A DNA stretch of 32,308 bases from Calothrix sp. HK-06 (GTDB lineage Bacteria > Cyanobacteriota > Cyanobacteriia > Cyanobacteriales > Nostocaceae), in NCBI RefSeq assembly GCF_001904745.1, contig NZ_MRCD01000102.1, positions 1 to 32,308 on the forward strand, written 5' to 3'. The translations under genes were made by a program, and so were the position numbers. The notes beneath the pieces were generated by a model that saw nothing but the letters and a program-made list of their open reading frames with translations, had not been told where the DNA came from and made no database searches. Shown here in pieces: positions 8,129 through 16,816 of the stretch; within the stretch, counting starts at the first letter, position 1; every line of letters begins with the position of its first letter.

Positions 8129-8620
8129 ATGGAAAAGCGCATTTTAGGATTAGACCCTGGTCTTGCCATTTTAGGTTTTGGCGCCATTACTTATACAGCA
8201 AGCAATAATATAGTTCAGGATACATCAGTAAAAATGCTTGACTTTGGCGTAATTCGCACAGAAGCAGGAACAGAAATGGGAACGCGCTTGTGTACTCTGT
8301 TTGATGATTTGCATACCCTAATTGAAGAAATTAAACCAGATTTAGTTGCGATAGAACAATTGTTTTTCTATCGAATGGGAAATACCATCTTAGTCGCCCA
8401 AGCACGCGGCGTCATTATGCTGGTACTAGCACAGCATAAACTACCATACGTCGAATTTGCACCAAAACAAGTCAAGCACGCTTTAACAGGGTATGGAAAT
8501 GCAGAAAAATACGAAGTTCAAGAAGCTGTAGCGCACGAATTAAATTTGGATGCTATACCAAAACCAGACGATGCCGCAGATGCATTAGCTATCGCATTAA
8601 CCGCATTGTATCAAATTTAA
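8129..8620 (+). CDS. ruvC: Holliday junction resolvase RuvC
   Basis: A 163-aa RuvC endonuclease with all four catalytic acidic residues: Asp9 in LGLDPG, Glu76 in AIEQLFF, and Asp148 and Asp151 in [12 protein letters not shown]. It cuts four-way junctions symmetrically after RuvAB branch migration in recombinational repair. The [16 protein letters not shown] helix and [18 protein letters not shown] loop are also canonical. The length is normal. No strong ribosome-binding site precedes the ATG. It is followed after 26 bases by the allantoinase-like gene on the same strand, which may be read through from the ruvC promoter although the pathways are unrelated. Confidence 0.95.
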   Translation: MEKRILGLDPGLAILGFGAITYTASNNIVQDTSVKMLDFGVIRTEAGTEMGTRLCTLFDDLHTLIEEIKPDLVAIEQLFFYRMGNTILVAQARGVIMLVLAQHKLPYVEFAPKQVKHALTGYGNAEKYEVQEAVAHELNLDAIPKPDDAADALAIALTALYQI

Positions 8621-8646
8621 ATCTTTAATTTTCCTTAAATTTCATT

Positions 8647-9495
8647 ATGTTGTATCCACCATCTTACGACCCCCTTGACAGGCGCCCACTTTTAAAGCTA
8701 CCCAATAATGAGCGGGTAGCAGTTTGGGTAGTAATGAATGTAGAACATTTTACTTTTGGTAAACTTGGCACAGCAATTCAGCCACATTTAAATAGTCAGC
8801 CAGAAATTGCTAACTACGGTTGGCGAGATTATGGTAATAGAGTAGGAATATGGCGCCTGTTTGAGTTGTTCGCTGAATTATCCATACCAGTAACAGCAGC
8901 AGTCAACGGTGAAATTTGCACGCTGTACCCAGAAATTATGACGGCAATAAATACATATGGCTGGGAAGTCATGGCTCATGGTATTAATAATTCCACAGGT
9001 CATAGCGGTATGGATAAACAAACAGAGACACAAACTATTGAGAAAACCTTAAGTTTGTTAAAGCAGGCAACAGGAAAATTACCCAAGGGATGGTTAACAC
9101 CAGGGTTTTCCATCACAGAATCAACGTTTGAATTATTGCGCGGCGCCGGAATAGTATATACTGCTGACTGGGTTAACGACGACCAACCATATTGGTACCC
9201 GCTTCAAGATGGCCGAATGTTAGCGATACCGTATACGATTGAAGCTAATGATATCACGCTATGTTTGAGTAATAGATTTTCGGGCGCCGAATTTGCACAA
9301 GCGATACAAGACCAGTTTGACCAACTTTGGCTTGATGGCGAAAAAAACCCACGCATCATGGCTATAGGTTTACATCCCTTCATAGTCGGTCAACCATTAC
9401 GGTTAAAATATCTAAAACAGTGTTTATCATATATTAAAAGCAAGCCAGATACCTGGATAACTACAGGTGAGGCAATATATGAACATTTATCATGA
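8647..9495 (+). CDS. Polysaccharide-deacetylase-fold protein, PuuE-like allantoinase candidate
   Basis: A 282-aa NodB/CE4-fold protein. The blocks NERVAVWVVMNVEHFTFG, YGWRDYGNRVGIWRLFELF, ITAINTYGWEVMAHGINN and PKGWLTPGF match the PuuE branch (cofactor-independent allantoinases and related deacetylases) better than peptidoglycan deacetylases. No signal peptide is visible, so a cytoplasmic role fits. The stop overlaps the start of a ureidoglycolate-lyase-like gene by four bases (ATGA at 9492-9495), tying it to allantoin breakdown: hydrolysis of allantoin to allantoate, a nitrogen-recycling step. The family also contains chitooligosaccharide and other amide hydrolases; the partner gene is the main reason for preferring allantoinase. 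Confidence 0.75.
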   Translation: MLYPPSYDPLDRRPLLKLPNNERVAVWVVMNVEHFTFGKLGTAIQPHLNSQPEIANYGWRDYGNRVGIWRLFELFAELSIPVTAAVNGEICTLYPEIMTAINTYGWEVMAHGINNSTGHSGMDKQTETQTIEKTLSLLKQATGKLPKGWLTPGFSITESTFELLRGAGIVYTADWVNDDQPYWYPLQDGRMLAIPYTIEANDITLCLSNRFSGAEFAQAIQDQFDQLWLDGEKNPRIMAIGLHPFIVGQPLRLKYLKQCLSYIKSKPDTWITTGEAIYEHLS

Positions 9496-10070
9496 CAATA
9501 TCACAAACTAAAACCTTAACGATTCCCGTTATCGATGCAACTCAAGAAAATATCAAACCATATGGATATTTACTTGGTGACGATGTGAGTAAACCTGGTT
9601 TAGGAATACCCTTTTACCAAGAAAGAGTTCTTGAAGGTGAAAATATCGACTTTAGCTATCGTGGTACTGCTACATTTAGAACCGCAAAAATTATGCCGGG
9701 ATATCCCAATATTATCTGGTTAGAACGTCATATGCATATGACTCAGATGTTTATTGGGTTAGGACAATCACCTTTTATTATGGTGATGGCGCCACCTAAT
9801 TATGATAATGATAATCAAAATGTGCCAAATTTAAATGAAGTTAAAGCGTTACGTTTTCCACCAGGACACGGATTATTATTACATTTGGGTACATGGCACG
9901 ATTTTCCGATAGCGTGTGAAACACCCGTAGTTATTCTGACGGCAAACTCAGACGAGGTGGTAGCAGCATTAAGCGAGATGAAGGAACCAGGAGAAATGAA
10001 TCAAGGTGATGTGTATAAAATTTCGTTGCCTAAAAGATTGGGTTATGAAATTCAACTTGATGTAGCGTAA
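9492..10070 (+). CDS. Ureidoglycolate lyase family protein (AllA-like)
   Basis: A 192-aa cupin-like protein with the AllA pattern: KPYGYLLGD near the N-terminus, WLERHMHMTQMFIGLG (the ERHxxxTQxFI core) and GTWHDFPIA near the C-terminal third. AllA splits ureidoglycolate into glyoxylate and urea, the last step of one allantoin route. The ATG overlaps the upstream stop codon, so translation is coupled to the PuuE-like gene. No allantoicase or allantoate amidohydrolase is present in the window, so the intermediate steps must be encoded elsewhere. It is about 30 residues longer than E. coli AllA, mainly at the N-terminus. A bidirectional terminator follows directly. Confidence 0.78.
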   Translation: MTISQTKTLTIPVIDATQENIKPYGYLLGDDVSKPGLGIPFYQERVLEGENIDFSYRGTATFRTAKIMPGYPNIIWLERHMHMTQMFIGLGQSPFIMVMAPPNYDNDNQNVPNLNEVKALRFPPGHGLLLHLGTWHDFPIACETPVVILTANSDEVVAALSEMKEPGEMNQGDVYKISLPKRLGYEIQLDVA

Positions 10071-10073
10071 ACA

Positions 10074-10100
10074 TTTTTGTGCGCCATTGGCGCACAAAAA
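10074..10100. terminator. Bidirectional intrinsic terminator
   Basis: TTTTTGTGCGCCA (10074-10086) and TGGCGCACAAAAA (10088-10100) are perfect reverse complements around one T. This gives a GC-rich stem flanked by A-run and T-run on both strands. It sits between the convergent allA-like gene (ends 10070) and the L,D-transpeptidase gene (ends 10108), so it can stop transcription from both sides. Confidence 0.9.
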
Positions 10101-10107
10101 TAATAGA

Positions 10108-10644
10108 TTAATTTCTGCGAACGACTACAGGGGTTCCGACTTTTGCCCAGTTGAATACTAGTTGTGCTTTTTTTGGTGGTAAGTTGACGCATCCATGACT
10201 AACGGGTGTACCAAAGTTATTATGCCAGTAGGCGCCGTGAATTGCATAGTTGCCGTCGTAGTACATTGTATAAGGTACATCAGGAATATTATAGTCGGCG
10301 CCACGCATTCTAGCTTTACGTAGTTTAGTTTGAACAGCGTAAACTCCTGTAAGAGTAGGAGTAGACTTTTTACCACTTGAAACGGTGACTTGATATACTA
10401 CCTTATTTCCTTCCCAAGCAGTTAATTTTTGCTGTTTAAGATTTATTTCTATCCAACGTTCCTGTGACTGCTTTAACTCGTTGATTTTTTGAGTTATTTT
10501 CTCTGACTTTGATACTGTCGGTGTGGGTGTGGGTGTTGGCGCCGATATAGCTTCTTGGGGTATTATATTTAGTGTGGCCAAAACAGAAATAAACGTCAGT
10601 AATATTAATTTAGATACAGAGTTACTACGGTCGTTGACTATCAT
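10108..10644 (-). CDS. L,D-transpeptidase (YkuD domain), exported
   Basis: A 178-aa protein with a basic start and a hydrophobic signal or anchor segment (about 12-34), a Thr/Pro-rich spacer (36-43) and a YkuD catalytic domain. The active site is complete: His136 in YAIHGAYW and His150-Gly-Cys152 in GTPVSHGCVNL, Cys152 being the nucleophile. These enzymes make 3-3 cross-links in peptidoglycan or attach proteins to it, in the periplasm. The short linker and single domain are typical of small cyanobacterial ErfK/YbiS/YcfS/YnhG relatives. The ATG at 10644 gives a standard exported N-terminus. Convergent with allA across a shared terminator; the upstream gene is the giant surface protein's 3' end, 234 bases away. 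Confidence 0.92.
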   Translation of the reverse strand: MIVNDRSNSVSKLILLTFISVLATLNIIPQEAISAPTPTPTPTVSKSEKITQKINELKQSQERWIEINLKQQKLTAWEGNKVVYQVTVSSGKKSTPTLTGVYAVQTKLRKARMRGADYNIPDVPYTMYYDGNYAIHGAYWHNNFGTPVSHGCVNLPPKKAQLVFNWAKVGTPVVVRRN

Positions 10645-10840
10645 ATCGTCACGCCTCTTATAATAAAGTTTTGTAATTCGATAAATTCCGTAAATTTTAT
10701 TTAAGTAGATGATTAGTGCCCTGTGCTTCTATTAACTAACTTCACGACCTTATAGTAAAATTCCGTAATTTAATAAAATCTTTTTGAGTATATTTTTAAA
10801 ATATTCTTTCTAACTGTGGGTAGATTGAACATAATGTAAT

Positions 10841-10868
10841 GTAGAGACTAAACATGTTTAGTCTCTAC
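10841..10868. repeat. 28-bp perfect palindrome (GTAGAGACTAAACA arms)
   Basis: GTAGAGACTAAACA (10841-10854) is followed directly by its exact reverse complement TGTTTAGTCTCTAC (10855-10868). It lies 10 bases beyond the stop of the giant gene on that gene's downstream side. It belongs to the GTAGAGAC-type extragenic repeats (compare 20638-20691). It could act as a 3' stem for the giant mRNA, although no T-run follows. Confidence 0.8.
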
Positions 10869-10878
10869 GCCAACAATA

Positions 10879-13800
10879 TTACACAGAAACCTCCCAGAAA
10901 TTCTCACGAAGTTTGGGTAATTTGATAATTTGGTCGCGTTCGGTACCTTTCAAACGCCAAATTTCGTTTTCTCCTGTACTAAAGTCACGATAGAGAAAGT
11001 CTAAGTTACCATCGTTGTCGAAGTCGGTAATTTGCTCTATTCTCATGTTGGCGCCATTAGTTGGTAGTATGGCTTTGGTTTTAATTTTAATTTCGTTCGC
11101 AGTGTTATCTAAGTACCAAATGGTATTTTCACCTGTAAAGTAGTTACTTGCTAAGATGTCAAGTTTACCGTCGTCGTTAAAGTCTCCTGCTCCTTGTATG
11201 TGAATATTCGCATCTGCTGAAGCTTCGAGAGTAATTTGTTTTTGTACGGTTGTGTCACCCATTACCCATACTGTACTGGCGCCTGTTCTTTCATTACGCC
11301 ATATAATATCAGCCTTACCATCACCGCTTAAATCGGCAACTAGTTCTACATTTAAATGTGTAGATGTGACTTTTGGTAATGATATACTTCTGGAAATGGT
11401 TGGCCCGTTCATTTGCCAAATCATACTTTCACTAGTTTTGGCATTATACCACATAATATCGGTTTTACGGTCGCCGTTAAAGTCTTGGACTCCTTTAATT
11501 ACCCAGTTGGTGTCAGTTAATGTTAATAATGGGAGTACTTGCAGACGTTGTGTACCGTCCATCATCCATATTTCGTTTTCACCTGTTTTATAGTTGCGGT
11601 ACAGAAAATCTAATTTTCCTTCGTTTGTAAAGTCCGCAATTCCTTCTAATACCCAGTTCTTATCCTGCTGTCGGTCGATGATTACACTTTTATCGATTGT
11701 AAAGTTGTTCATGAACCATATCAGGTTTTCACCTGTTCGGTAGTTACGCAATACTATATCGCTATAACCATCATTATTTAAATCGGTGCTATTTTTGGCA
11801 TCATCGTTGATTATTTTTGCTGTCGCTTTATTTGCTGTTGTTGATATTGTACCGTTGGTTGGGTCTTTTAGTTCTACAAAGAATGTTTCGTTTGTTTCAA
11901 ATGTATCATCATTATTTATGAGAATACTGATGGTTTTACTAATTTCTCCTGGTGCAAATACTACCGGAACACTGGCGCCTGCTGTATAGTCACCGTTTGC
12001 AACTGTTGCAGTACCATCTGTTACAATGTAATCTACGGTTACTTGTTCGTCACTGACATTTGATAAACCAACTGGAATTTCTAAAGTTGATTTACCTTCT
12101 CGACCATAAGCGTCACCAATACTAATTACAGGTTTGGTGTCATCATTTTTGATTGTACCGACTGCACTCGTCGTTGTTCCAGAATCTACGTTTTTGGGTT
12201 CCGACAAGTTGACTCGGAAGGTTTGGTCGGTTTCAAACTTGCGATCACCGTTAATTTTGACTTTAACTGTTTTACTCGTTTCTCCGGGTCTAAAGGTGAC
12301 TGTTCCTGAAGTTGCTTGATAATCTTTATCGTCAACTCTGGCAGTGTCATCTACGGTAGAATATTGGACGGTGACTGTTTCTTTACTGGCGCCTGATAAG
12401 CGAACATCAAAGTCGTAATCAGTTGTACCATTATTTCCTTCTTCGACAAATTCAGTTGCCGCAGTTATATTAACCTGAATTGGGTTAACTGTGATATCAA
12501 AGGTTTTTTCTTCAGAAGTGTCTACTCCACCCAAGTTTGTTCCACCATTATCTCGAACTTTGACTCCAATAGTTGCCGTGGTGGGAGTTTTAATACCTAT
12601 TGCAGTAGTGAAAATTAAGTTACCTTGTCTATCAATAACTGGTCTTGTAGAAAATAATCTTGTGTCACTAACACTAGTAACAGTATATTGAAGAGCTTGT
12701 TGTGCAGACTCATTATCTGGGCCAGGAGACAATGTTGCCCATGTTGGAAAGTTAAACGAAGCACCTGCTGATACTGATAAGTTTGCTCCAGGTATAACGG
12801 TGGGTGCATCATTTACAGGTGTGACGTTTACTTTTATAATGTCTACATCTTCTATTCCCTGTTTACTGCTAGCTATTCTAATTTTGGCTTCACCGTTAAA
12901 GTTCAAGTTCGGTTTAAATGTTAAACCATCCAATGCACGGTTAATATCACTTAAGGTGCCAGTTAAAGATACATTACTCGAAAAATCAGCACTATTAGCT
13001 AGTTGAATTGTACCATCTTCTGAAGACAGATTAATTTGAACCGTCGCATTTGGCTCGTTGTCTACTTCTGTAATAGTTATCGCATTTCCTGTATTAACTG
13101 AGAAAATAGCCAATGCTAAACCATCTTCGTTAATTGTTTGGACTCTAGTAGGAATATTATTAACAGGAGCATCGTTTACTGCATTAACTGTAATTTTGAA
13201 AGTAACTGGGTTTGAAGTATCTTTACCACCCTTCAATATACCCCCATTATCTTGCAATTTAACTGTAACAGTTGCTTCTCCGTTGGCATTAGCAGCAGAT
13301 TTAAAGGTTAATTTACCATCGCTCGAAATGCTTGGTTGTTCGCTAAATAATCCATTATCAGTGTTAGTGACGATAAACGTTAATCTTTGTTTAGTGTCGT
13401 CTAATAGACCAGTGGTAATTTCTGTAGCCCAAATTTCATTATACCGCTCTGCGTCTTCAGATATAGTGATATCGGCGCCTTTAGTAAAGGTTGGTACATC
13501 ATTGATTGGGTTGACGTTAACTGTAATTATATCTGTATCTGTAAGGGCAGTACCACTTCCACTATTACCTCGGTCGTTAGTTGTTACCTGAATGGATGCT
13601 ATACCATTAAAATTGGCTGTAGGTGTAAAAGTCAAACCATCCAGAGCTAGGTTAATGGCATTTACCGTTCCAACCAAAGTAATGCTACCAGGAGTACTAC
13701 TAGAACTGGTAAGTCCACTCGTGTTAGTTACGCTAAGAGTTCCATTCTCTGTAGATATTGTTGTTTCTAATGCAAGTCCTTCTAAATCTACATCTACGTC

Positions 13801-16614
13801 GCTAATGGTAATTGCATTATTAACACTACCAAGTGCAGAGAAAACAATTGTATCATCTTCATCCATTGTTTGAGGAGTTGGAACACGATTAATCGGAGCA
13901 TCGTTAACGGCGCCGATATTAATGGTAAACTCTTGTTCTGCAGAAGTATCAACACCATTATCTCGTGTACCACCAGTATCTCGCAAACTGACGAATACTT
14001 TTGCTGTTCCGTTTGCGTTTGCAGCAGTTCTAAAAATAAGCGTACCCAGCGAACCATTTACAGAAATTCTTGGTTGTTCTGCGAATAACGAATTATCGCT
14101 GTTTCTAACGTTAAATTGTAAACTCTGAGATTCATCTGCAGCACCAGTATTAATTCTAGTTGCCCAACCAGCTATTTGCTGTAAACCAGCATCTTCGTTA
14201 ACGGTGATATCACTACCTTTAGTAAAAGTAGGAACATCATTAACTGGGGTGACTATAACTCCAATATTGCTAGAAGTTTGCCATGCTTGTCCATCACCTG
14301 TACTACCTTGGTCATTGGTAATAACTTGAATAGCTGTGAAACCGTTGAAGTTGGTACTGGGTTTAAAGGTCAAACCATTTAGGTCAGCATTAATATCGGT
14401 AAGTGTTCCTGTAAGGATGACAGTCCCTGTTCCTTTTCCTTGTGCAGTGGTAAGAGTTTTACTATCATTCCAAGTCAATATCCCATTATTAGCGATGACT
14501 CTAACTTGTACTGGGTTATTAGCTGCATCAATATCGCTGATGGAAATAAGCTTATCATCGGTAAACACCAATTCCGAGTCTTCTAAAATTGTTTGCGTAT
14601 TTGGAACTCTATTTGTGGGAGCATCATTAACTGGAGTGACGGTGATGGTAAAGGTTTCTTCTCTGGATAGACTTATACCTCCATCACTGTTATCACCACC
14701 ATCTTCTAGCACTACCTTCACATTCGCTATACCATTTTGGTCTTTTGCCAATGTATAGAAGAGAATACCGTTGGCAGAAATTTGAGGTTGAACGGAAAAT
14801 AGAGAATTATTATCGTTCGTGACATTGAATCTTAAAGATTGATTAGTTTCATTTACGGCGCCGGAAGAAATACGAGTTGCCCAAGGTATACTCTGTGATG
14901 GTGTGTCTTCTTTAACGATTTGATTATCACCTTTAGTGAAGCGAGGTGCGTCGTTAACAGCGATGACATCTATATTAATATCGTTACTAATTGTATATGC
15001 GGGGCCTTTTCCGGTATTACCTTGGTCATTCGTAGTAATCTTAACTAAGGTTCTACCGTTAAAGTCTTTATTGGGTGTAAATTGTAAACCATCTAACCCA
15101 GCATTGATTTTTTCGAGAGTACCAGTTAAAGTTACCGAACCTGTTTTATTGTTGCGAATATTTAAGTCGGTAGTAGTTGCCACTTCGAGTATACCGTTAG
15201 GCGCCTCGACTTTGACCTGTATAATTCCGGTTCCTGCATCAATATCAGTTATAGTGATGGTATTATTACGGGCATTAGAGAAAGTTAGTACAGAATCTTC
15301 TAGTACTGTTTGAATTTGTGAGGGAATTAAATTAACAGGAGGGTCATTAACGGGGTTAACGGTAATAGAAAATGATTCTCGTTTTGATTCAGCATTTTCA
15401 CTGTCTGTAAGAAAGACTGTGAGATTCGCTGTTCCAGACATATTTGCTTTTGGTGTATAGCGAAGAATACCATTGGCATCGATAGTTGGTATACTTTGAA
15501 ATAGTTGACTATCTTCGGGACTGGTGATGACGGTGAAAGCGACCGTTTGATTAGATTCGTTACTGGCACCTTTAGAAATATTAGTAGCCCAAGTGACTGT
15601 TCGTATACCAAAGTCTTCATCAATAGTGTCATTAGAACCTTTTGTGAATGTGGGTGCATCATTCACAGGTAAAACATTTAGATAAATAGTATCTTCATCG
15701 CTTCGAGCAATACCACCCGTATTTCCACGGTCTGTAGTAAAAACTCGAATATTAACGGCGCCGTTATAATCTTTAATAGGTTTGTAAACCAATTTGTCGA
15801 GAGTAGCGTTGATACTGGTGAGAGTACCTGATATAGATATTGTATTTGTGGGGTTTGGAATAATAATAGAGTCTAAGAGGAATAGTGTACCACTAGTAGC
15901 GCTTACCGTGACATCAATGGCACCATTACCAGCATCGATATCCGCCACTCGAATCGCGTTATCATCTTTAAAAGCAAAGTCTGTATCTTCATTAAAGCCA
16001 ATACGTGAAGTTTGAGTAGAAACAGGAACAGTATTTACAGGAGCATCATTAACTGCCTGAACTTGTAGAGAAGCAGTATCTGTAGTGTTACTGAACGCTG
16101 TAGCTCCTCCATTAGTACTAACATCTGCTGTACCACCTGCGGTTCCATCAGTAGTATCCCAAGCACGGAAAGTTATAGCACGACTAATAAAACCGTTATA
16201 ATCAGCAGTTGGTTGAAAGTAAATACGACTATTGGAATTTGCTAATAATAAAATAGCACTGCTTTCGGAAACATCACCGAGTGGCGCCCATGCTCTGCCA
16301 CCATCGGTAGTAAAATACCAAGTACCGTTACTGCCAGTACCGACTTCAGTAATGGCAATACCAACTGGTCTGTTATCTATAACATTACTAAAGTTAATAA
16401 CAGACGAAATAGGGGTACCAACACCTCCAACAGGCGCCGCAGCATCTTCAGAAACAGGGAGTAGAGTGACTGTTGTATCACGAAGTATAGGAGCGACATT
16501 AGCACTACTGGCACTCAAACTAATAAAACTTTGTAATTCTCCCGGTAGGTCTGTATTTAAAGGAGAAGTTATAAGTTGCGTACCTGATAAACGATTTAAA
16601 TCTAAACTGTCCAT
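10879..16614 (-). CDS. Giant adhesin-like protein: cadherin-like tandem repeats, Calx-beta, FG-GAP/VCBS repeats
   Basis: This 1911-aa protein has a modular layout. Residues 1-190 are an N-terminal module without a signal peptide. Residues 191-1379 form ten tandem VNDAP-type cadherin-like repeats alternating two kinds: A (about 121-134 aa, starting APxNxVP..QT..ED) and B (about 105-112 aa, starting APTFTKG..I..ED..WAT). Two Calx-beta domains follow (about 1380-1492 and 1493-1605; EEG, GDYTA/KDYQA, FxPGExSKT, NDD). Six FG-GAP/VCBS-like repeats (1611-1911, about 50 aa apart) carry DxNxDGxxD calcium-binding loops followed by R/YN..TGE..IW. Such proteins are large calcium-stabilised surface or matrix adhesins. 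Lack of a signal peptide suggests type I or other leaderless secretion, but no exporter gene is nearby. The A/B order is regular throughout. Confidence 0.88.
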   Translation of the reverse strand: MDSLDLNRLSGTQLITSPLNTDLPGELQSFISLSASSANVAPILRDTTVTLLPVSEDAAAPVGGVGTPISSVINFSNVIDNRPVGIAITEVGTGSNGTWYFTTDGGRAWAPLGDVSESSAILLLANSNSRIYFQPTADYNGFISRAITFRAWDTTDGTAGGTADVSTNGGATAFSNTTDTASLQVQAVNDAPVNTVPVSTQTSRIGFNEDTDFAFKDDNAIRVADIDAGNGAIDVTVSATSGTLFLLDSIIIPNPTNTISISGTLTSINATLDKLVYKPIKDYNGAVNIRVFTTDRGNTGGIARSDEDTIYLNVLPVNDAPTFTKGSNDTIDEDFGIRTVTWATNISKGASNESNQTVAFTVITSPEDSQLFQSIPTIDANGILRYTPKANMSGTANLTVFLTDSENAESKRESFSITVNPVNDPPVNLIPSQIQTVLEDSVLTFSNARNNTITITDIDAGTGIIQVKVEAPNGILEVATTTDLNIRNNKTGSVTLTGTLEKINAGLDGLQFTPNKDFNGRTLVKITTNDQGNTGKGPAYTISNDINIDVIAVNDAPRFTKGDNQIVKEDTPSQSIPWATRISSGAVNETNQSLRFNVTNDNNSLFSVQPQISANGILFYTLAKDQNGIANVKVVLEDGGDNSDGGISLSREETFTITVTPVNDAPTNRVPNTQTILEDSELVFTDDKLISISDIDAANNPVQVRVIANNGILTWNDSKTLTTAQGKGTGTVILTGTLTDINADLNGLTFKPSTNFNGFTAIQVITNDQGSTGDGQAWQTSSNIGVIVTPVNDVPTFTKGSDITVNEDAGLQQIAGWATRINTGAADESQSLQFNVRNSDNSLFAEQPRISVNGSLGTLIFRTAANANGTAKVFVSLRDTGGTRDNGVDTSAEQEFTINIGAVNDAPINRVPTPQTMDEDDTIVFSALGSVNNAITISDVDVDLEGLALETTISTENGTLSVTNTSGLTSSSSTPGSITLVGTVNAINLALDGLTFTPTANFNGIASIQVTTNDRGNSGSGTALTDTDIITVNVNPINDVPTFTKGADITISEDAERYNEIWATEITTGLLDDTKQRLTFIVTNTDNGLFSEQPSISSDGKLTFKSAANANGEATVTVKLQDNGGILKGGKDTSNPVTFKITVNAVNDAPVNNIPTRVQTINEDGLALAIFSVNTGNAITITEVDNEPNATVQINLSSEDGTIQLANSADFSSNVSLTGTLSDINRALDGLTFKPNLNFNGEAKIRIASSKQGIEDVDIIKVNVTPVNDAPTVIPGANLSVSAGASFNFPTWATLSPGPDNESAQQALQYTVTSVSDTRLFSTRPVIDRQGNLIFTTAIGIKTPTTATIGVKVRDNGGTNLGGVDTSEEKTFDITVNPIQVNITAATEFVEEGNNGTTDYDFDVRLSGASKETVTVQYSTVDDTARVDDKDYQATSGTVTFRPGETSKTVKVKINGDRKFETDQTFRVNLSEPKNVDSGTTTSAVGTIKNDDTKPVISIGDAYGREGKSTLEIPVGLSNVSDEQVTVDYIVTDGTATVANGDYTAGASVPVVFAPGEISKTISILINNDDTFETNETFFVELKDPTNGTISTTANKATAKIINDDAKNSTDLNNDGYSDIVLRNYRTGENLIWFMNNFTIDKSVIIDRQQDKNWVLEGIADFTNEGKLDFLYRNYKTGENEIWMMDGTQRLQVLPLLTLTDTNWVIKGVQDFNGDRKTDIMWYNAKTSESMIWQMNGPTISRSISLPKVTSTHLNVELVADLSGDGKADIIWRNERTGASTVWVMGDTTVQKQITLEASADANIHIQGAGDFNDDGKLDILASNYFTGENTIWYLDNTANEIKIKTKAILPTNGANMRIEQITDFDNDGNLDFLYRDFSTGENEIWRLKGTERDQIIKLPKLRENFWEVSV
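12478..16044 (-). repeat. Five-fold A/B super-repeat encoding cadherin-like domains
   Basis: Within the giant gene, codons 191-1379 are five copies of a roughly 715-bp A+B unit. Approximate residue borders are A1 191-319, B1 320-424, A2 425-555, B2 556-664, A3 665-793, B3 794-905, A4 906-1039, B4 1040-1148, A5 1149-1269, B5 1270-1379. Signature parts recur: TGTLxxINxxLxGLxFxP in A, and SLFxxQPxIxxNG in B. The copies have clearly diverged, so the duplication is old. Confidence 0.85.
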
Positions 16615-16816
16615 TTATTCCTGTGAATACACATAACAATATCGCGTAGCATAGACATTAAAGCCTGTGCTATCACGGGTTTATATAGCTTTAGAAATTA
16701 ACTCTTGAACTATAACTTGTTTTAATACTTACTTAGCTCAGTGAAAATACTTGGTTTGTTTTAACTAATATTTAAATTTTAGATGAAGCTTGGCAACGGA
16801 TGTAACGGATAGGTTT

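Noticed and set aside
11252-16636. Many plus-strand open frames opposite the giant gene (for example 13058-13591, 14336-14758, 16232-16636)
   Set aside because: They are antisense shadows of a long Asp/Asn/Thr-rich repeat gene on the minus strand. They have no ribosome-binding sites, no recognisable motifs and repeat with the same period as the real domains.
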